64,000 nucleotides of DNA, taken from positions 62,001 through 126,000 of the forward strand of contig NZ_FOBF01000019.1 of the NCBI RefSeq assembly GCF_900109355.1, given 5' to 3'. Position 1 is the first letter of the stretch, and each line of letters starts with the position of its first letter. Below the pieces are notes generated by a model that did no database searches, was not told where the DNA came from, and saw only the letters and a program-made list of their open reading frames with translations. This stretch comes from Nonomuraea pusilla (GTDB lineage: Bacteria > Actinomycetota > Actinomycetes > Streptosporangiales > Streptosporangiaceae). Shown piece after piece: positions 43,784 to 52,983 of this stretch. The translations under genes and the position numbers were made by a program.

Positions 43784-44577
43784 CGTGCGCCTCCCCGCGC
43801 CAGCAGGTACCAGCCGGACCGGGTGAAGCCGGTGACGTGGTAGCCGTGGCCGAGCGCGCCGCCGAGGCCGTCGTGGAGGGCGGCCCGCCAGCGCCGCGCC
43901 GCCGCCGGGTCGCTGGAGCGCAGCCCTTCGATGTCGGGCGGTGTCGCGCAGCGGAGCAGGCCCGCTCCCTCCGGCTCCCGTACGGCGCCGGACTCGTCCA
44001 CGATCGTGCGGTGCGGCGGCTGGTCGGAGGGTTCCTCGGGCGGCGGCGCGGCGACGGGCCAGGTGACGAGGAGCCGGTCGGAGGGGCCGCCGTCGTTGAG
44101 ACCGTCGGACATGGGGCCGTAGAAGTCGGGGAGGTAGGCGCTCACGCGGGCGCCCAGCCTGGCCAGGTTGAAGAAGGCGTTGCGGCGGACGAGCGGGTCG
44201 AAGGTCCACGAGACGGAGGCCAGGCCGCGCTCGCCCGCCCAGGCGCGCTGGTGCTCCTTCAGCGCCCGGCCGACGCCGCGCCCGCGCGCCCCCGGCGCCA
44301 CGCCGGCGATGTGGGAGTGCAGGCTGCGGTCCGCGGCGAGGAAGCCGGCCGCCACGCCCGCGAGCTCGTCGTCGAGGTAGGCGCCGGCCACGTAGCAGCC
44401 GGAGTGGGCCAGGGCGCACAGCATGTCGAGGGCGATCGGGGGGTCGTCGCCCGGCTGGGTCGCCCATACCTCGCGCAGCAGGCCGGCGGCGCGCTGGAGC
44501 TCGGGGGTGCCGTGCAGGGTGCGGACCCGCACCTCGGCGGGAGCGGTGGTCAGGAGTTCTGCCATGGGCGACAGCAT
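43780..44577 (-). CDS. GNAT family N-acyltransferase
   Basis: A 265-residue protein. The acyl-CoA loop is GVAPGARGRGVGRALKEHQ at about 90-108. The conserved AGERGLASVSWTFDPLVRRNA and AYLPDFYGP are typical of the subfamily encoded next to N-succinylamino-acid racemases, where a Geobacillus relative succinylates D-amino acids. It probably acylates an amino group with succinyl-CoA or a similar donor. ATG 44577 or 44565 could start it; neither has a clear ribosome site. It is translationally coupled to the racemase. The role as D-amino-acid succinyltransferase is inferred from the pairing. Confidence 0.8.
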   Translation of the reverse strand: MLSPMAELLTTAPAEVRVRTLHGTPELQRAAGLLREVWATQPGDDPPIALDMLCALAHSGCYVAGAYLDDELAGVAAGFLAADRSLHSHIAGVAPGARGRGVGRALKEHQRAWAGERGLASVSWTFDPLVRRNAFFNLARLGARVSAYLPDFYGPMSDGLNDGGPSDRLLVTWPVAAPPPEEPSDQPPHRTIVDESGAVREPEGAGLLRCATPPDIEGLRSSDPAAARRWRAALHDGLGGALGHGYHVTGFTRSGWYLLARGGAR

Positions 44578-44639
44578 CGCGCCGGGGCGGCCTCCGCGGC
44601 GTTGGCGCTCACGCCGAACTTCGGCCCGCGGGCTTTGTG

Positions 44640-44735
44640 GCGCCGTTCAGCCGCGCGCCCGCGGGCCTCGCGCCGCTGTCCGGTCGTGACGCCGCGGGCT
44701 TCGCGCCGCCGTCCGGTCATGACGCCGCGGGCTTC
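44640..44735. repeat. 33-bp tandem repeat spanning the regulator stop codon
   Basis: Two good copies of GCGCCGCyGTCCGGTCrTGA followed by CGCCGCGGGCTTC lie at 44670-44702 and 44703-44735, with a degenerate third at 44640-44669. The last copy includes the regulator's stop (44717-44719). In the minus frame they repeat KPAAS-like codons, so the 3' end of the coding region has been duplicated into the non-coding gap. Confidence 0.7.
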
Positions 44736-46288
44736 GGGGCGTCGTTCAGGCGTAGTTGCAGGGCCAGCACCAGGCGGGTGTCGGTGTCGTCCAGCGGCAC
44801 GATCTCGCTGATGCGGCGCAGCCGGTACCGCAGCGTGTTGGGGTGCACGGACAGCAGTTCGGCCGCGCGCGGCACGTCGTAGTGCGCGCCGACCCACGCC
44901 GACAGGCTGTGCACGAACCGGGTGCCGTGCCGGGCGTCGTGCGCGGCGATCAGCGCCAGCGGCTCGCCGCGCAGGGCCCCCTTGGAGCGCAGCGCGACCT
45001 CCAGGTCGGTGAGGAACAGCGCCGCGGACAGTTCCTCGTGCGTGCCGACGGGCTCGTCGGCGAACGGCCCGCACAGGGCGCGCAGCGCCTCCCCGGCCTG
45101 GCGGGCGCTGGCCTGGAGCGCGGCGGCGGACGGCACGGTCCTGCCGATGCCCGCCCGCCAGCCGCCGCCGAGCCGCTCGCCCACCTGAACCAGCGTGTCC
45201 GCGGTGATCCTGCGCAGCAGCGGCGTGCAGGCCTCGGCGGCGACGACGGCGTGCGCCCGCCCGTCCACGACGCCGGTGGCCGCCCTGATCCGGTAGGCCA
45301 GGTACGTCGTGCGCAGCAGGTCGGCGGCGTGGGAGGAGGCGAACGCGTCGGCGGAGCCGTCGGCGGGGCCGAGCGACACGACCGTCAGCGGCTCGTCGGC
45401 CGCCAGCCCGAAGGAGGTGGCCAGCTCGTCCACGGCGCCGATGCCGCGCAGCAGCCAGCCGAGGCACTCGTCGCGCCGCCGTCTGGCCTCGTCGGCCGCC
45501 AGGTTGATGCGCGCCAGGTGGGGCGCCGCGGCCGCGGCGGCCTCGGCCAGCACCTCCGCGGCGTCGGCGGCCAGCGGTTCCTCCGCCTGCACGGCCCAGA
45601 TCGTGCCGAGCGCCTCGCCGCGGGCCCGCACCGCGATGGCCAGGCGCGGGTAGTACTCGCGCGGCTCGTAGCTCCAGATCGCGCCGTCGGCGCGCATGAC
45701 GGCGGCGTACTCTTCGGCGTTGGTGGGGTGTTCCGGCACCCGCCTGCCGAGGATGCCCTCGCGTCGCAGTTCGTCGATCCGCTGCCCCTCGACGGTCGAG
45801 TAGGCCAGCACCCGCATGGCGACGTCCTCGATGGCCACGGCGCCGCCCACTCGGATGGCGACCTCGTTGGCCAGCGCGAACAGGTCGCCCGCGCGGGCCC
45901 CGCCGGGGTCGCCGGCCGGGGCGACGACGGCCAGCAGGGCGTCGACGAGGGTGTAGAGCTGCCCCCATGACAGCTCGGGCTGCGCGGCCAGCAGCGCGGT
46001 GCCCGCCGCCCGTGCCGCGGCGGCGAGCACGTCCAGGTCGCCGGCGGCCGGCTTGACGACGACGGCGGCCACGCCGCTCTCGCCCGCGCGGGCCACCGTC
46101 TCGGCGGACGGGCGGCCGGTCACGAGCAGCACGGCGCCGTCGAGGCCGGACATCGGCCCCTCGGGGTCGTAGATGACGGGCGCGCCGGCCAGGGGACGCC
46201 TGCCGTGCGGCAGCGCCAGCGGCTGGACGACGTCCGGGCCCAGGCTGTCGATGAGCACGCCGAGCGTGATCCGGCCCCGCGCGGTCAC
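44717..46288 (-). CDS. PucR family transcriptional regulator
   Basis: A 523-residue protein with three parts. The N-terminal PucR domain (about 1-125) includes LSWGQLYTLVDALLAVV near its end. The centre (about 130-400) is a GAF/CdaR-like region (ANEVAIRVGGAVAIEDVAMR). The C-terminal helix-turn-helix reads HYDVPRAAELLSVHPNTLRYRLRRI. The GTG at 46288 overlaps the stop of the D-aminoacylase (GTGA), which favours this start over longer frames. It lies inside the peptide/D-amino-acid cluster, so it is the obvious regulator of these genes; PucR members often respond to nitrogen-rich compounds. Confidence 0.9.
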   Translation of the reverse strand: MTARGRITLGVLIDSLGPDVVQPLALPHGRRPLAGAPVIYDPEGPMSGLDGAVLLVTGRPSAETVARAGESGVAAVVVKPAAGDLDVLAAAARAAGTALLAAQPELSWGQLYTLVDALLAVVAPAGDPGGARAGDLFALANEVAIRVGGAVAIEDVAMRVLAYSTVEGQRIDELRREGILGRRVPEHPTNAEEYAAVMRADGAIWSYEPREYYPRLAIAVRARGEALGTIWAVQAEEPLAADAAEVLAEAAAAAAPHLARINLAADEARRRRDECLGWLLRGIGAVDELATSFGLAADEPLTVVSLGPADGSADAFASSHAADLLRTTYLAYRIRAATGVVDGRAHAVVAAEACTPLLRRITADTLVQVGERLGGGWRAGIGRTVPSAAALQASARQAGEALRALCGPFADEPVGTHEELSAALFLTDLEVALRSKGALRGEPLALIAAHDARHGTRFVHSLSAWVGAHYDVPRAAELLSVHPNTLRYRLRRISEIVPLDDTDTRLVLALQLRLNDAPKPAAS

Positions 46289-47829
46289 GGCGTGCCCCGC
46301 CGCAGCACGCGCCCGTGCCTGCCGCCGGTCGGTTCGCCGTCGGCCACCACCTGGCGTCCGGCGAGGAACACGTGGACGACGCCCGTGGGGCGCGCGTCGG
46401 GCCGCTCGTACGTGCCGTCGTGCCCGATGGTGCCGGGGTCGAACACGCAGACGTCGGCGACCGCGCCGGGCCCGAGCCAGCCGCGCCCGGCCAGCCCGAA
46501 CTGCCCGGCGGCGGCCGAGCTGACCTTGCGGACGGCCACCTCCATGGGCACCGCCCGCTCCTCGCGCACGTACCGGCCGAGGAAGGTGGGGAACGTTCCG
46601 AACGTCCGGGGATGGTTGGGTCCCACGGGCGGGCCGCCGTCGGACCCGATGGACACCAGCGGGTCGGCCAGGAAGGCCCGCAGGTCGTGCTCGTGCATGG
46701 TGTGGAAGACGCCCGCCGCCCTCGGGTCGGCGGCGAGCAGGTCGCACAGCGCCTCCCACGGGTCGCCGCCGAGGTCGGCGAGCCGCCGGCCGGCGACGCG
46801 CGGGTCGCGGTGGGTGAGGATCTGCACGTCGGCGGGGTGCAGTTCGCGCCAGAGCCCGACGCCGATCCCGCTGCCCGGACTCTCGGCCAGCGTGCGCAGC
46901 GCGGCCCGCGTGCCGGGGTCGGCCAGCCTGGCCAGCAGCGCCTCCTCGCCGCCCTCGCACGCGGACGGCGGCAGCACGGCCACGAGCCCGGTGCCGAACG
47001 CCAGGTAGGGGTAGACGTCGGCGCGCACGTCCAGGCCGGCCGAGCGCGCCCGGGAGAGCCGGTCGAGCACCATCGCGGACGCGCCGTGCACGGCCCGTCC
47101 CGACGCCTTGCAGTGCGAGACGTGCAGCCGCACCCCGGCCCTGGTGGCCACGGTGATCGCCTCGTCGAGCGCCTCGGCCAGGCCCTCGCTCTCGCTGCGC
47201 AGGTGGGTGGCGTACGTCAGCTCCCACCGTTTGGCCACGAGCGCGAGCGCGGTCAGCTCGTCCAGGCCGGCGTAGGCGCCGGGCACGTACTCCAGCCCGC
47301 TCGACAGCCCGTACGCGCCGGCCTCGAACGCCTCGGCGGCGAGCGCGCACATCCGGTCGAGCCGGGCGGCCGTGATCTCCGCGGTCATGCCGGCCGCCGC
47401 CAGCCGCAACGTGTTGTGCCCCACCAGCACGGCCAGGTTGTTGGTGGGCCCGGCCTGCTGGGCCGCGTCGAGGTACTCGCGCATGGTGGGGAAGGCGGCG
47501 TCGGCCAGGACGGAGGGGGTGAATCCGGAGTCGTCGTCGTGTACCGGCGCGCAGGAGAAGCCGCAGTTGCCGATGATCTCGGTGGTGACGCCCTGCAGCA
47601 GCTTGAACGGCTGCTCCTCGGAGAGGAAGGGGACGGTGTCGGAGTGGCTGTGCGGGTCGACGAACCCGGGCGCCACGACGAGCCCGGCCACGTCGAGCAC
47701 CCTCCTGGCCGGGCCGAGCCCGGTCCCGATCGCGGCGACGCGGCCCTCGTGGATCGCGACGTCGGCCGTGCGGGAGGGGCCGCCGAGGCCGTCGTGCACG
47801 GTTCCGTGGCGAAGCAGCAGGTCAAGCAT
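46285..47829 (-). CDS. N-acyl-D-amino-acid deacylase (D-aminoacylase)
   Basis: A 514-residue amidohydrolase of the D-aminoacylase family. DLLLRHGTVHDGLGGPS begins the beta-sandwich; metal-binding HSH is at about 60-62 (GFVDPHSHSDTVPF), and LQGVTTEIIGNCGFSCAP is a family signature. The late FVDP and GTIGHDGTYERPDARPTG segments close the sandwich. It removes the acyl group from N-acyl-D-amino acids. It lies between the peptide importer and the PucR regulator, 58 bp downstream of the ATPase gene. Confidence 0.92.
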   Translation of the reverse strand: MLDLLLRHGTVHDGLGGPSRTADVAIHEGRVAAIGTGLGPARRVLDVAGLVVAPGFVDPHSHSDTVPFLSEEQPFKLLQGVTTEIIGNCGFSCAPVHDDDSGFTPSVLADAAFPTMREYLDAAQQAGPTNNLAVLVGHNTLRLAAAGMTAEITAARLDRMCALAAEAFEAGAYGLSSGLEYVPGAYAGLDELTALALVAKRWELTYATHLRSESEGLAEALDEAITVATRAGVRLHVSHCKASGRAVHGASAMVLDRLSRARSAGLDVRADVYPYLAFGTGLVAVLPPSACEGGEEALLARLADPGTRAALRTLAESPGSGIGVGLWRELHPADVQILTHRDPRVAGRRLADLGGDPWEALCDLLAADPRAAGVFHTMHEHDLRAFLADPLVSIGSDGGPPVGPNHPRTFGTFPTFLGRYVREERAVPMEVAVRKVSSAAAGQFGLAGRGWLGPGAVADVCVFDPGTIGHDGTYERPDARPTGVVHVFLAGRQVVADGEPTGGRHGRVLRRGTP

Positions 47830-47887
47830 GGACGAAAGGCTCCCTTACCCGATAGCACGGGCACTAGCGACTGAAGTACCGAATTCA

Positions 47888-49534
47888 CTACAGACCCGGC
47901 ACGGAGGCGATCAGGGTGCGGGTGTAGTCGTGCGCGGGCGCGTCCAGCACCCGGTCCGCCTCGCCGGCCTCCACGACCTCACCCCGCGAGAGCACCACCA
48001 GCCGGTCGGCCATCTGCCGCACCACGGCCAGGTCGTGGGTGATGAACAGCATGGCCGTGCCGACCTGGCGCAGCAGCTCCAGGACGTGCGCCTGCACGGA
48101 GACGTCCAGCGACGCCACGGGCTCGTCGCAGATCAGCAGGGACGGACGCACCGCCAGGGCCCGCGCGATGGCGACCCGCTGACGTTCGCCGCCCGACAGC
48201 GCCGAGGGCCGCCGCGAGGCGTACGCCGCCGGCAGCCCCACCTGCTCCAGCAGCTCGGACACGGTGGGCCGCGGGCCCGGCGCGCCCTGCGCCGCGGCCT
48301 CGGCGAGCGCCGCGCCCACGCTCATCGCGGGGTTCAGCGACGTCGAGGGGTCCTGGAAGACGCACTGCACCAGCCGGTGCCGCGGCCCCTCGCCGGCCAG
48401 CTCCACGGTGCCGGAGTCGGGCACGGCCAGGCCCAGCACGCAGCGCGCCAGCGTGGTCTTGCCCGACCCCGACCCGCCGACCACGCCGACCGTCTCGCCC
48501 CTGCGCACGTCGAGCGAGACACCGCCGAGCGCGACGTGGCCGCCGTACCGCTTGCTCAGGCCGGTGACGCGCAGCACCGGCGGGCCCGGCTCGGGCGGGG
48601 GCGCGGCCGTGACGTGGACGGCGGCGCGCGGACGCACCCGCGTGAGGCAGGCCGTGAGCCGGCCGGGGGACGCCTCACGCAGCGGCGGCCTCGCCTGCGT
48701 GCACTCGGGCGCGACCTGCTCGCAGCGCGCGGCGAACGCGCAGCCGCCGGTCACCTCGCCGGCCGCGGGCACGCTGCCGGGGATGCCCTCCAGCCGGGCC
48801 AGCCGCCGCTCCACCGTCGGGACGGCCGCCAGCAGCCGCAGCGTGTACGGGTGCGCGGGCGACCGTCTCACCTCGGCGGCCGGCCCCTGCTCGACGATGC
48901 GGCCCGCGTACATGACGGCCACCCTGTCGCACAGCTCGAACGCCACCCGCAGGTCGTGGGTGATCAGCAGGACGCCCATGCCGCGCGCCCGCTGGACCCG
49001 CCGGACGAGCTGCAGGATCTCGTGCTGGGTGGTGGCGTCGAGCGCGGTGGTGGGCTCGTCGGCGATCAGCAGCTCCGGGTCGCCGGCCAGGGCCGCCGCC
49101 AGCGCCACCCGCTGCCGCATGCCGCCCGACAGCTCGAAGGGGTGGCGGCGGGCCACCGAGGGATCGTCGATGCCCACCTCGGCCAGCCGCTCGGCCACCG
49201 ACACGCGGGAACGCGCCGACTCCGCGATGTGCGCGCCCGCCGTCAGCAGCGGGTTGAGCATCGCGAACGGGTCCTGCATGAGCAGCGCCAGCCGCCGCCC
49301 GCGCACCGGGCGCCACACCCGCTCGCCGGCCCCGAGCAGCTCCCGGCCGCCCAGCGTGATCGAGCCCGTCGCCCGCAGCCCCCTCGGCAGGAGCCCCGCC
49401 ATGGCGCGGGCGGTCAGCGACTTGCCGCTCCCGGACTCGCCGACCAGGCCCACGGTCTCGCCCGGCGAGACCTCCAGGTCCACCCCGTCCACGATGAGCC
49501 CGGGGCCGGTGACGCGCAGGCCGGTCACCTTCAT
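47888..49534 (-). CDS. Fused dipeptide/oligopeptide ABC transporter ATPase (DppD-DppF in one chain)
   Basis: A 548-residue protein with two complete nucleotide-binding domains: Walker A VGESGSGKS near 31-39 with LSGGMRQR and LLIADEP, and Walker A VGGSGSGKT near 360 with LSGGERQR and LLICDEP. Each half has the oligopeptide-type C-terminal cysteine segment; the first is GGCAFAARCEQVAPEC. Usually these are two genes. The ATG at 49534 overlaps the permease stop. It energises import of peptides or amino-acid derivatives. Confidence 0.93.
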   Translation of the reverse strand: MKVTGLRVTGPGLIVDGVDLEVSPGETVGLVGESGSGKSLTARAMAGLLPRGLRATGSITLGGRELLGAGERVWRPVRGRRLALLMQDPFAMLNPLLTAGAHIAESARSRVSVAERLAEVGIDDPSVARRHPFELSGGMRQRVALAAALAGDPELLIADEPTTALDATTQHEILQLVRRVQRARGMGVLLITHDLRVAFELCDRVAVMYAGRIVEQGPAAEVRRSPAHPYTLRLLAAVPTVERRLARLEGIPGSVPAAGEVTGGCAFAARCEQVAPECTQARPPLREASPGRLTACLTRVRPRAAVHVTAAPPPEPGPPVLRVTGLSKRYGGHVALGGVSLDVRRGETVGVVGGSGSGKTTLARCVLGLAVPDSGTVELAGEGPRHRLVQCVFQDPSTSLNPAMSVGAALAEAAAQGAPGPRPTVSELLEQVGLPAAYASRRPSALSGGERQRVAIARALAVRPSLLICDEPVASLDVSVQAHVLELLRQVGTAMLFITHDLAVVRQMADRLVVLSRGEVVEAGEADRVLDAPAHDYTRTLIASVPGL

Positions 49535-50325
49535 CGGACGCCTCCTTTCGACATCGACTCGAACGCCCGGTCGCCCAGCAGCGTCGCCGCGCAGGCGACC
49601 ACGGTGATGAGGGCGGCCGGCGCGATCGAGGCCCACGGGTTCAGGTCGAGCAGCTGCCGGTTCTCCTCGACCATGAGCCCCCAGTCCGGCGTGCCCGCCG
49701 GGAGGCCGACGCCCAGGAACGACAGCCCGGCCAGCGCGACCAGCGCCCCGGTGAAGCTGAGCAGCGCGTTCGCCACGACGGTCGGCGCCAGGTTGGGCAG
49801 CAGGTGGCGGAACATGATCCGGCCGGGGCGCAGCCCCAGCGTCCGCGCCGCCTCGGCGTAGGCCAGCTCCCGCTGGGCCAGCGTGAGGCTGCGCACCACC
49901 CGGATGTCGCCGGGGGTGAACAGCACCGCCATGGCCAGCACCGCCCAGCCGTAGCCGCCGCCGAGCACGCCCACGACCACGATCAGCACGAGCAGGCCGG
50001 GCATCGCGATGGCCAGGTCCACCACCCGCATGAGCAGCGCGTCCACCCAGCCGCGGCGGTAGCCGCTCAGCAGGCCGAGCGAGGTGCCGAGCGCCGTCGT
50101 GAACAGCGCGACCAGCACCGGCCAGAACAGGGCGGAGCGGGCGCCGGCCAGCAGCCGCGACACCACGTCGCGGCCCATCTCGTCGGTGCCCAGCCAGTGG
50201 GCCGCGCTCGGCCCAGCCGCGCCGAGCGCGAGGTCCTGCGCGGCCGGATCGTACGGCGCCAGCCACGGCCCGGCCAGCGCCGCCAGCGCCACCAGGCCCA
50301 GCACCGCCGTCAGCGCGGCCCTCAT
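49531..50325 (-). CDS. Peptide ABC transporter permease, DppC type
   Basis: A 264-residue membrane protein with the N-terminal APYDPAAQDL and HWLGTDEMGRDVVSRLL motif that marks DppC/OppC subunits. The EAA-type loop is REYAEAARTLG-like (ELAYAEAARTLGLRPGRIM). It overlaps both neighbours (DppB and the ATPase) by 4 bp, giving a tight operon. Confidence 0.93.
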   Translation of the reverse strand: MRAALTAVLGLVALAALAGPWLAPYDPAAQDLALGAAGPSAAHWLGTDEMGRDVVSRLLAGARSALFWPVLVALFTTALGTSLGLLSGYRRGWVDALLMRVVDLAIAMPGLLVLIVVVGVLGGGYGWAVLAMAVLFTPGDIRVVRSLTLAQRELAYAEAARTLGLRPGRIMFRHLLPNLAPTVVANALLSFTGALVALAGLSFLGVGLPAGTPDWGLMVEENRQLLDLNPWASIAPAALITVVACAATLLGDRAFESMSKGGVR

Positions 50326-51275
50326 GCCGCCGCCCCCTTCCTGACCCGCGGGTCGACCACCAGGTACGCCAGGTCGATCAGCAGGTTGACGGCGACCACG
50401 ATCACGCCGCCGAGCAGCACCAGCGCCTGCACCACCGGGATGTCCTTCTGCCCCACCGCGCCGATCAGCAGCGCCCCCAGCCCGTGCAGGCCGAACGCCC
50501 GCTCCACGAAGACCGACCCGGTCAGGTTCGCCGCCAGCAGCAGCCCGCCCACGGTCAGCACCGGCAGGGCGGCGTTGCGCAGCGCGTAGCTCGTCCAGAC
50601 GCGGCGGCGCGGCAGGCCGCGCGCCCTGGCGAAGGTCAGGAAGTCCGACGCGGCGAGGTCCAGCGCCGCGGCCCGCATCTGCCGGACCACCAGTGCGGCC
50701 TGCGCCGCGGCCAGCGCGACGGCGGGCAGCGTGAGGTGCGTGATCCGCTCGGTGAGCGTGCGGCCCTCGCCGAACACGGGGAACCAGCCCAGCCGCACGG
50801 CGAACCCGTACAGCAGCAGGATGCTCAGCGCGAACGACGGGATCGACAGCGCCGCCAGCGAGCCGAGCGTGATGCCCTGGTCCAGCCGGCCGCCGCGGCG
50901 CATGGCGGCCAGCAGCCCGGCGGGCACGCCGACCACGACCGTGAGCACCAGCGCGTACGCGGCCAGGCCCGCCGTCACCGGCAGCCGGTCGGCGATCACC
51001 GTCACCACGGGCTCCCTGGAGTAGACCGAGGTGCCGAGGTCGCCGTGCAGCGCGTCGCCCAGCCAGCGGGCGTAGCGGACGGGGAACGGGTCGTCCAGGT
51101 GGTACTGCTCGCGGATCGCCGCCCTCGTCTCCGGCGTGGACGGCCGCCCGCCCAGCAGCACCTGCTCAGGGCCGCCAGGCGCGGCCAGCAGCAGGCCGTA
51201 CGTGAGCGCCGACAGCACGCCCAGCAGCAGGACGGCGGCGCCGAGGCGGCGGCCGAGCAGCGTGAGAACGGCCAT
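50322..51275 (-). CDS. Peptide ABC transporter permease, DppB type
   Basis: A 317-residue membrane protein with six helices. The LLLAAPGGPEQVLLGGRPS motif after helix 1 and YARWLGDALHGDLGTSVYS are DppB hallmarks; the loop LDLAASDFLTFARARGLPRR contacts the ATPase. Its ATG follows the stop of the binding protein by one base. Confidence 0.93.
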   Translation of the reverse strand: MAVLTLLGRRLGAAVLLLGVLSALTYGLLLAAPGGPEQVLLGGRPSTPETRAAIREQYHLDDPFPVRYARWLGDALHGDLGTSVYSREPVVTVIADRLPVTAGLAAYALVLTVVVGVPAGLLAAMRRGGRLDQGITLGSLAALSIPSFALSILLLYGFAVRLGWFPVFGEGRTLTERITHLTLPAVALAAAQAALVVRQMRAAALDLAASDFLTFARARGLPRRRVWTSYALRNAALPVLTVGGLLLAANLTGSVFVERAFGLHGLGALLIGAVGQKDIPVVQALVLLGGVIVVAVNLLIDLAYLVVDPRVRKGAAA

Positions 51276-51276
51276 G

Positions 51277-52824
51277 TCAGCGCCCCGCCGGACGGATCCG
51301 CGCGAACATGTCGGTGGTCCAGGTGCCGAGCGAGGCGGTGAACCTCTCGCTCAGGGCCACGGCGTTGTCGGTGTGGAACAGCGGGATGTAGGGCACCTGC
51401 TCGGCGATCTCCTTCAGCAGCGCGGTGACCTGGGCCTTCGCGTCCTCGCCGGTGGCCGAGACGAGCGCGTCGAGCTTCTCGTCGGTCTCGGCCGAGCCGT
51501 AGCCGGAGAAGTTGAAGCCCTGCGGCTGCGCGGAGGCGCGGCTGATCATGTCGGGCAGGACCTCGATCGGCTCCGGCGTGCCGTAGGCGAGGCTGACGAA
51601 CTGGATGCCGAGCCGGTCGTGCTCCATCATCCGCGACTGGTACTGGTCGGCCGGGGCCGGCTCCAGCCGGAGCGTGATGCCGATCTTGGCGAGGTCGGCG
51701 GCGACGGCCTGCATGACGGTGCCGGTGTCGCCGCCGCCGGCGTACGGCACGGCCAGCGTGAACCCGCCGGGGTGGGCGGACCTGGCCAGCTCCGCCCTGG
51801 CCTTCGCCGGGTCGTACGGGTAATCGGGCAGCGGAGGCGGGGCGCTCCCGTACAGGGCGGTGAGCATGGGCGCGGGCAGCAGGGCCGCGGCCGGGGCGCC
51901 GTGCCCGGCCGTCATCAGGTCGGAGATCGCCCTGCGGTTCACCGCGTACGCGATGGCCCGGCGGACGTGGACGTCGGCCAGGGGCCCGTTCCCGACCGCC
52001 AGGGACAGGTAGCTGATGTTGTCGCCCGGGTAGAAGATCGTCTTGACGCCGGGCAGGCCGGTCCACTTGCGGGCGTCGCGGGCGTTGAGGTCGCTGGTGC
52101 CGTCGACCTCGCCCGACCTCACCGCCAACCGCAGCGTCTCGGGGTCGGCGATGCTCTTGACCTCGATCCTGCGCAGCGCCGGCCTGGGCCCCCAGTACGC
52201 CTCGTTGCGCTCCAGCACGACCCCGGAGGTGAGCGAGAAGCGGCTGACCTTGTACGGGCCGGTGCCGAGCGTGCCGACCTCCGGGCTGCCCAGGTCCTTG
52301 GGGTGGGCCTCGGCGAGCTTGCGCGGCACGACCTGCCAGGCGATCGCCGACACCGACAGGAACGCCGGCGCCGGGCGGCGGAGCGTGACCTTGACCTGGC
52401 CGGCGCCGACCGCCTCGACCTTCTTGACCATGGTGAAGTAGCTGGCGGCCTGCGAGGCCACCGCCGGGTCGAGGTGGCGGCGCAGCGAGAACGCCGCGTC
52501 GTCGGCGGTGAGCGGGCTGCCGTCGGTGAAGCGCACGTCCTCGCGCAGGGTGAACAGGTAGCTGGCCGGGTCGGGCTGGGTCCAGCCGGCGGCCAGGCGC
52601 GGGACGGGCTTGCCGCGCTCGTCGAGGCCGACCATGCTGTCGAGGACCGCTGCCTGGACCAGGGTGGAGGCGCTGTTGAAGCCGTGCGCGATGTCGAGGC
52701 TGTTGGGCGCGGAGGTCGTGGCCCAGATCAGCGTGTCCGCCGGCGGCGGCGCGGCGCCGCCCGCCGAGCAGGCGGTGGCGAGCAGCAGCACGGCTGTCGC
52801 GGCGGCAGTCTTCGCAGGTGTCAT
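51277..52824 (-). CDS. Peptide-type substrate-binding lipoprotein (family 5)
   Basis: A 515-residue extracellular solute-binding protein, family 5. The N-terminus AAATAVLLLATACSAGG is a lipoprotein signal with Cys near 19. The start of the mature part, DTLIWATTSAPNSLDIAHG, and RAISDLMTAGHGAPAAAL are family features. It delivers peptides, or possibly N-acyl amino acids, to the DppBC permease. The first gene of the transporter operon; an imperfect inverted repeat at 52851-52885 overlaps its likely promoter. Confidence 0.92.
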   Translation of the reverse strand: MTPAKTAAATAVLLLATACSAGGAAPPPADTLIWATTSAPNSLDIAHGFNSASTLVQAAVLDSMVGLDERGKPVPRLAAGWTQPDPASYLFTLREDVRFTDGSPLTADDAAFSLRRHLDPAVASQAASYFTMVKKVEAVGAGQVKVTLRRPAPAFLSVSAIAWQVVPRKLAEAHPKDLGSPEVGTLGTGPYKVSRFSLTSGVVLERNEAYWGPRPALRRIEVKSIADPETLRLAVRSGEVDGTSDLNARDARKWTGLPGVKTIFYPGDNISYLSLAVGNGPLADVHVRRAIAYAVNRRAISDLMTAGHGAPAAALLPAPMLTALYGSAPPPLPDYPYDPAKARAELARSAHPGGFTLAVPYAGGGDTGTVMQAVAADLAKIGITLRLEPAPADQYQSRMMEHDRLGIQFVSLAYGTPEPIEVLPDMISRASAQPQGFNFSGYGSAETDEKLDALVSATGEDAKAQVTALLKEIAEQVPYIPLFHTDNAVALSERFTASLGTWTTDMFARIRPAGR

Positions 52825-52850
52825 CGGACCACCTCGGAAGGGGGAGTGGC

Positions 52851-52885
52851 GGGGACAGTCGGACGCTAGAAGCCGGACAGTCCCC
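52851..52885 (-). promoter_or_regulatory. Inverted repeat and promoter candidate upstream of the peptide importer
   Basis: GGGGACAGTCGG (52851-52862) and CCGGACAGTCCCC (52873-52885) form an imperfect dyad; TAGCGT (52868-52863, minus strand) lies between the arms as a possible -10. A regulator bound here would cover the promoter. The PucR protein of the cluster is a candidate. Confidence 0.4.
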
Positions 52886-52983
52886 GTTCACTGACCGGCC
52901 CGCCAAAACCGGCGGCCCCCGCCTCGTTCCGCAGGCCAACGACCCCTCGTCCGGACCGGAGCCGCCGCGGGGCCCGCGGACCC

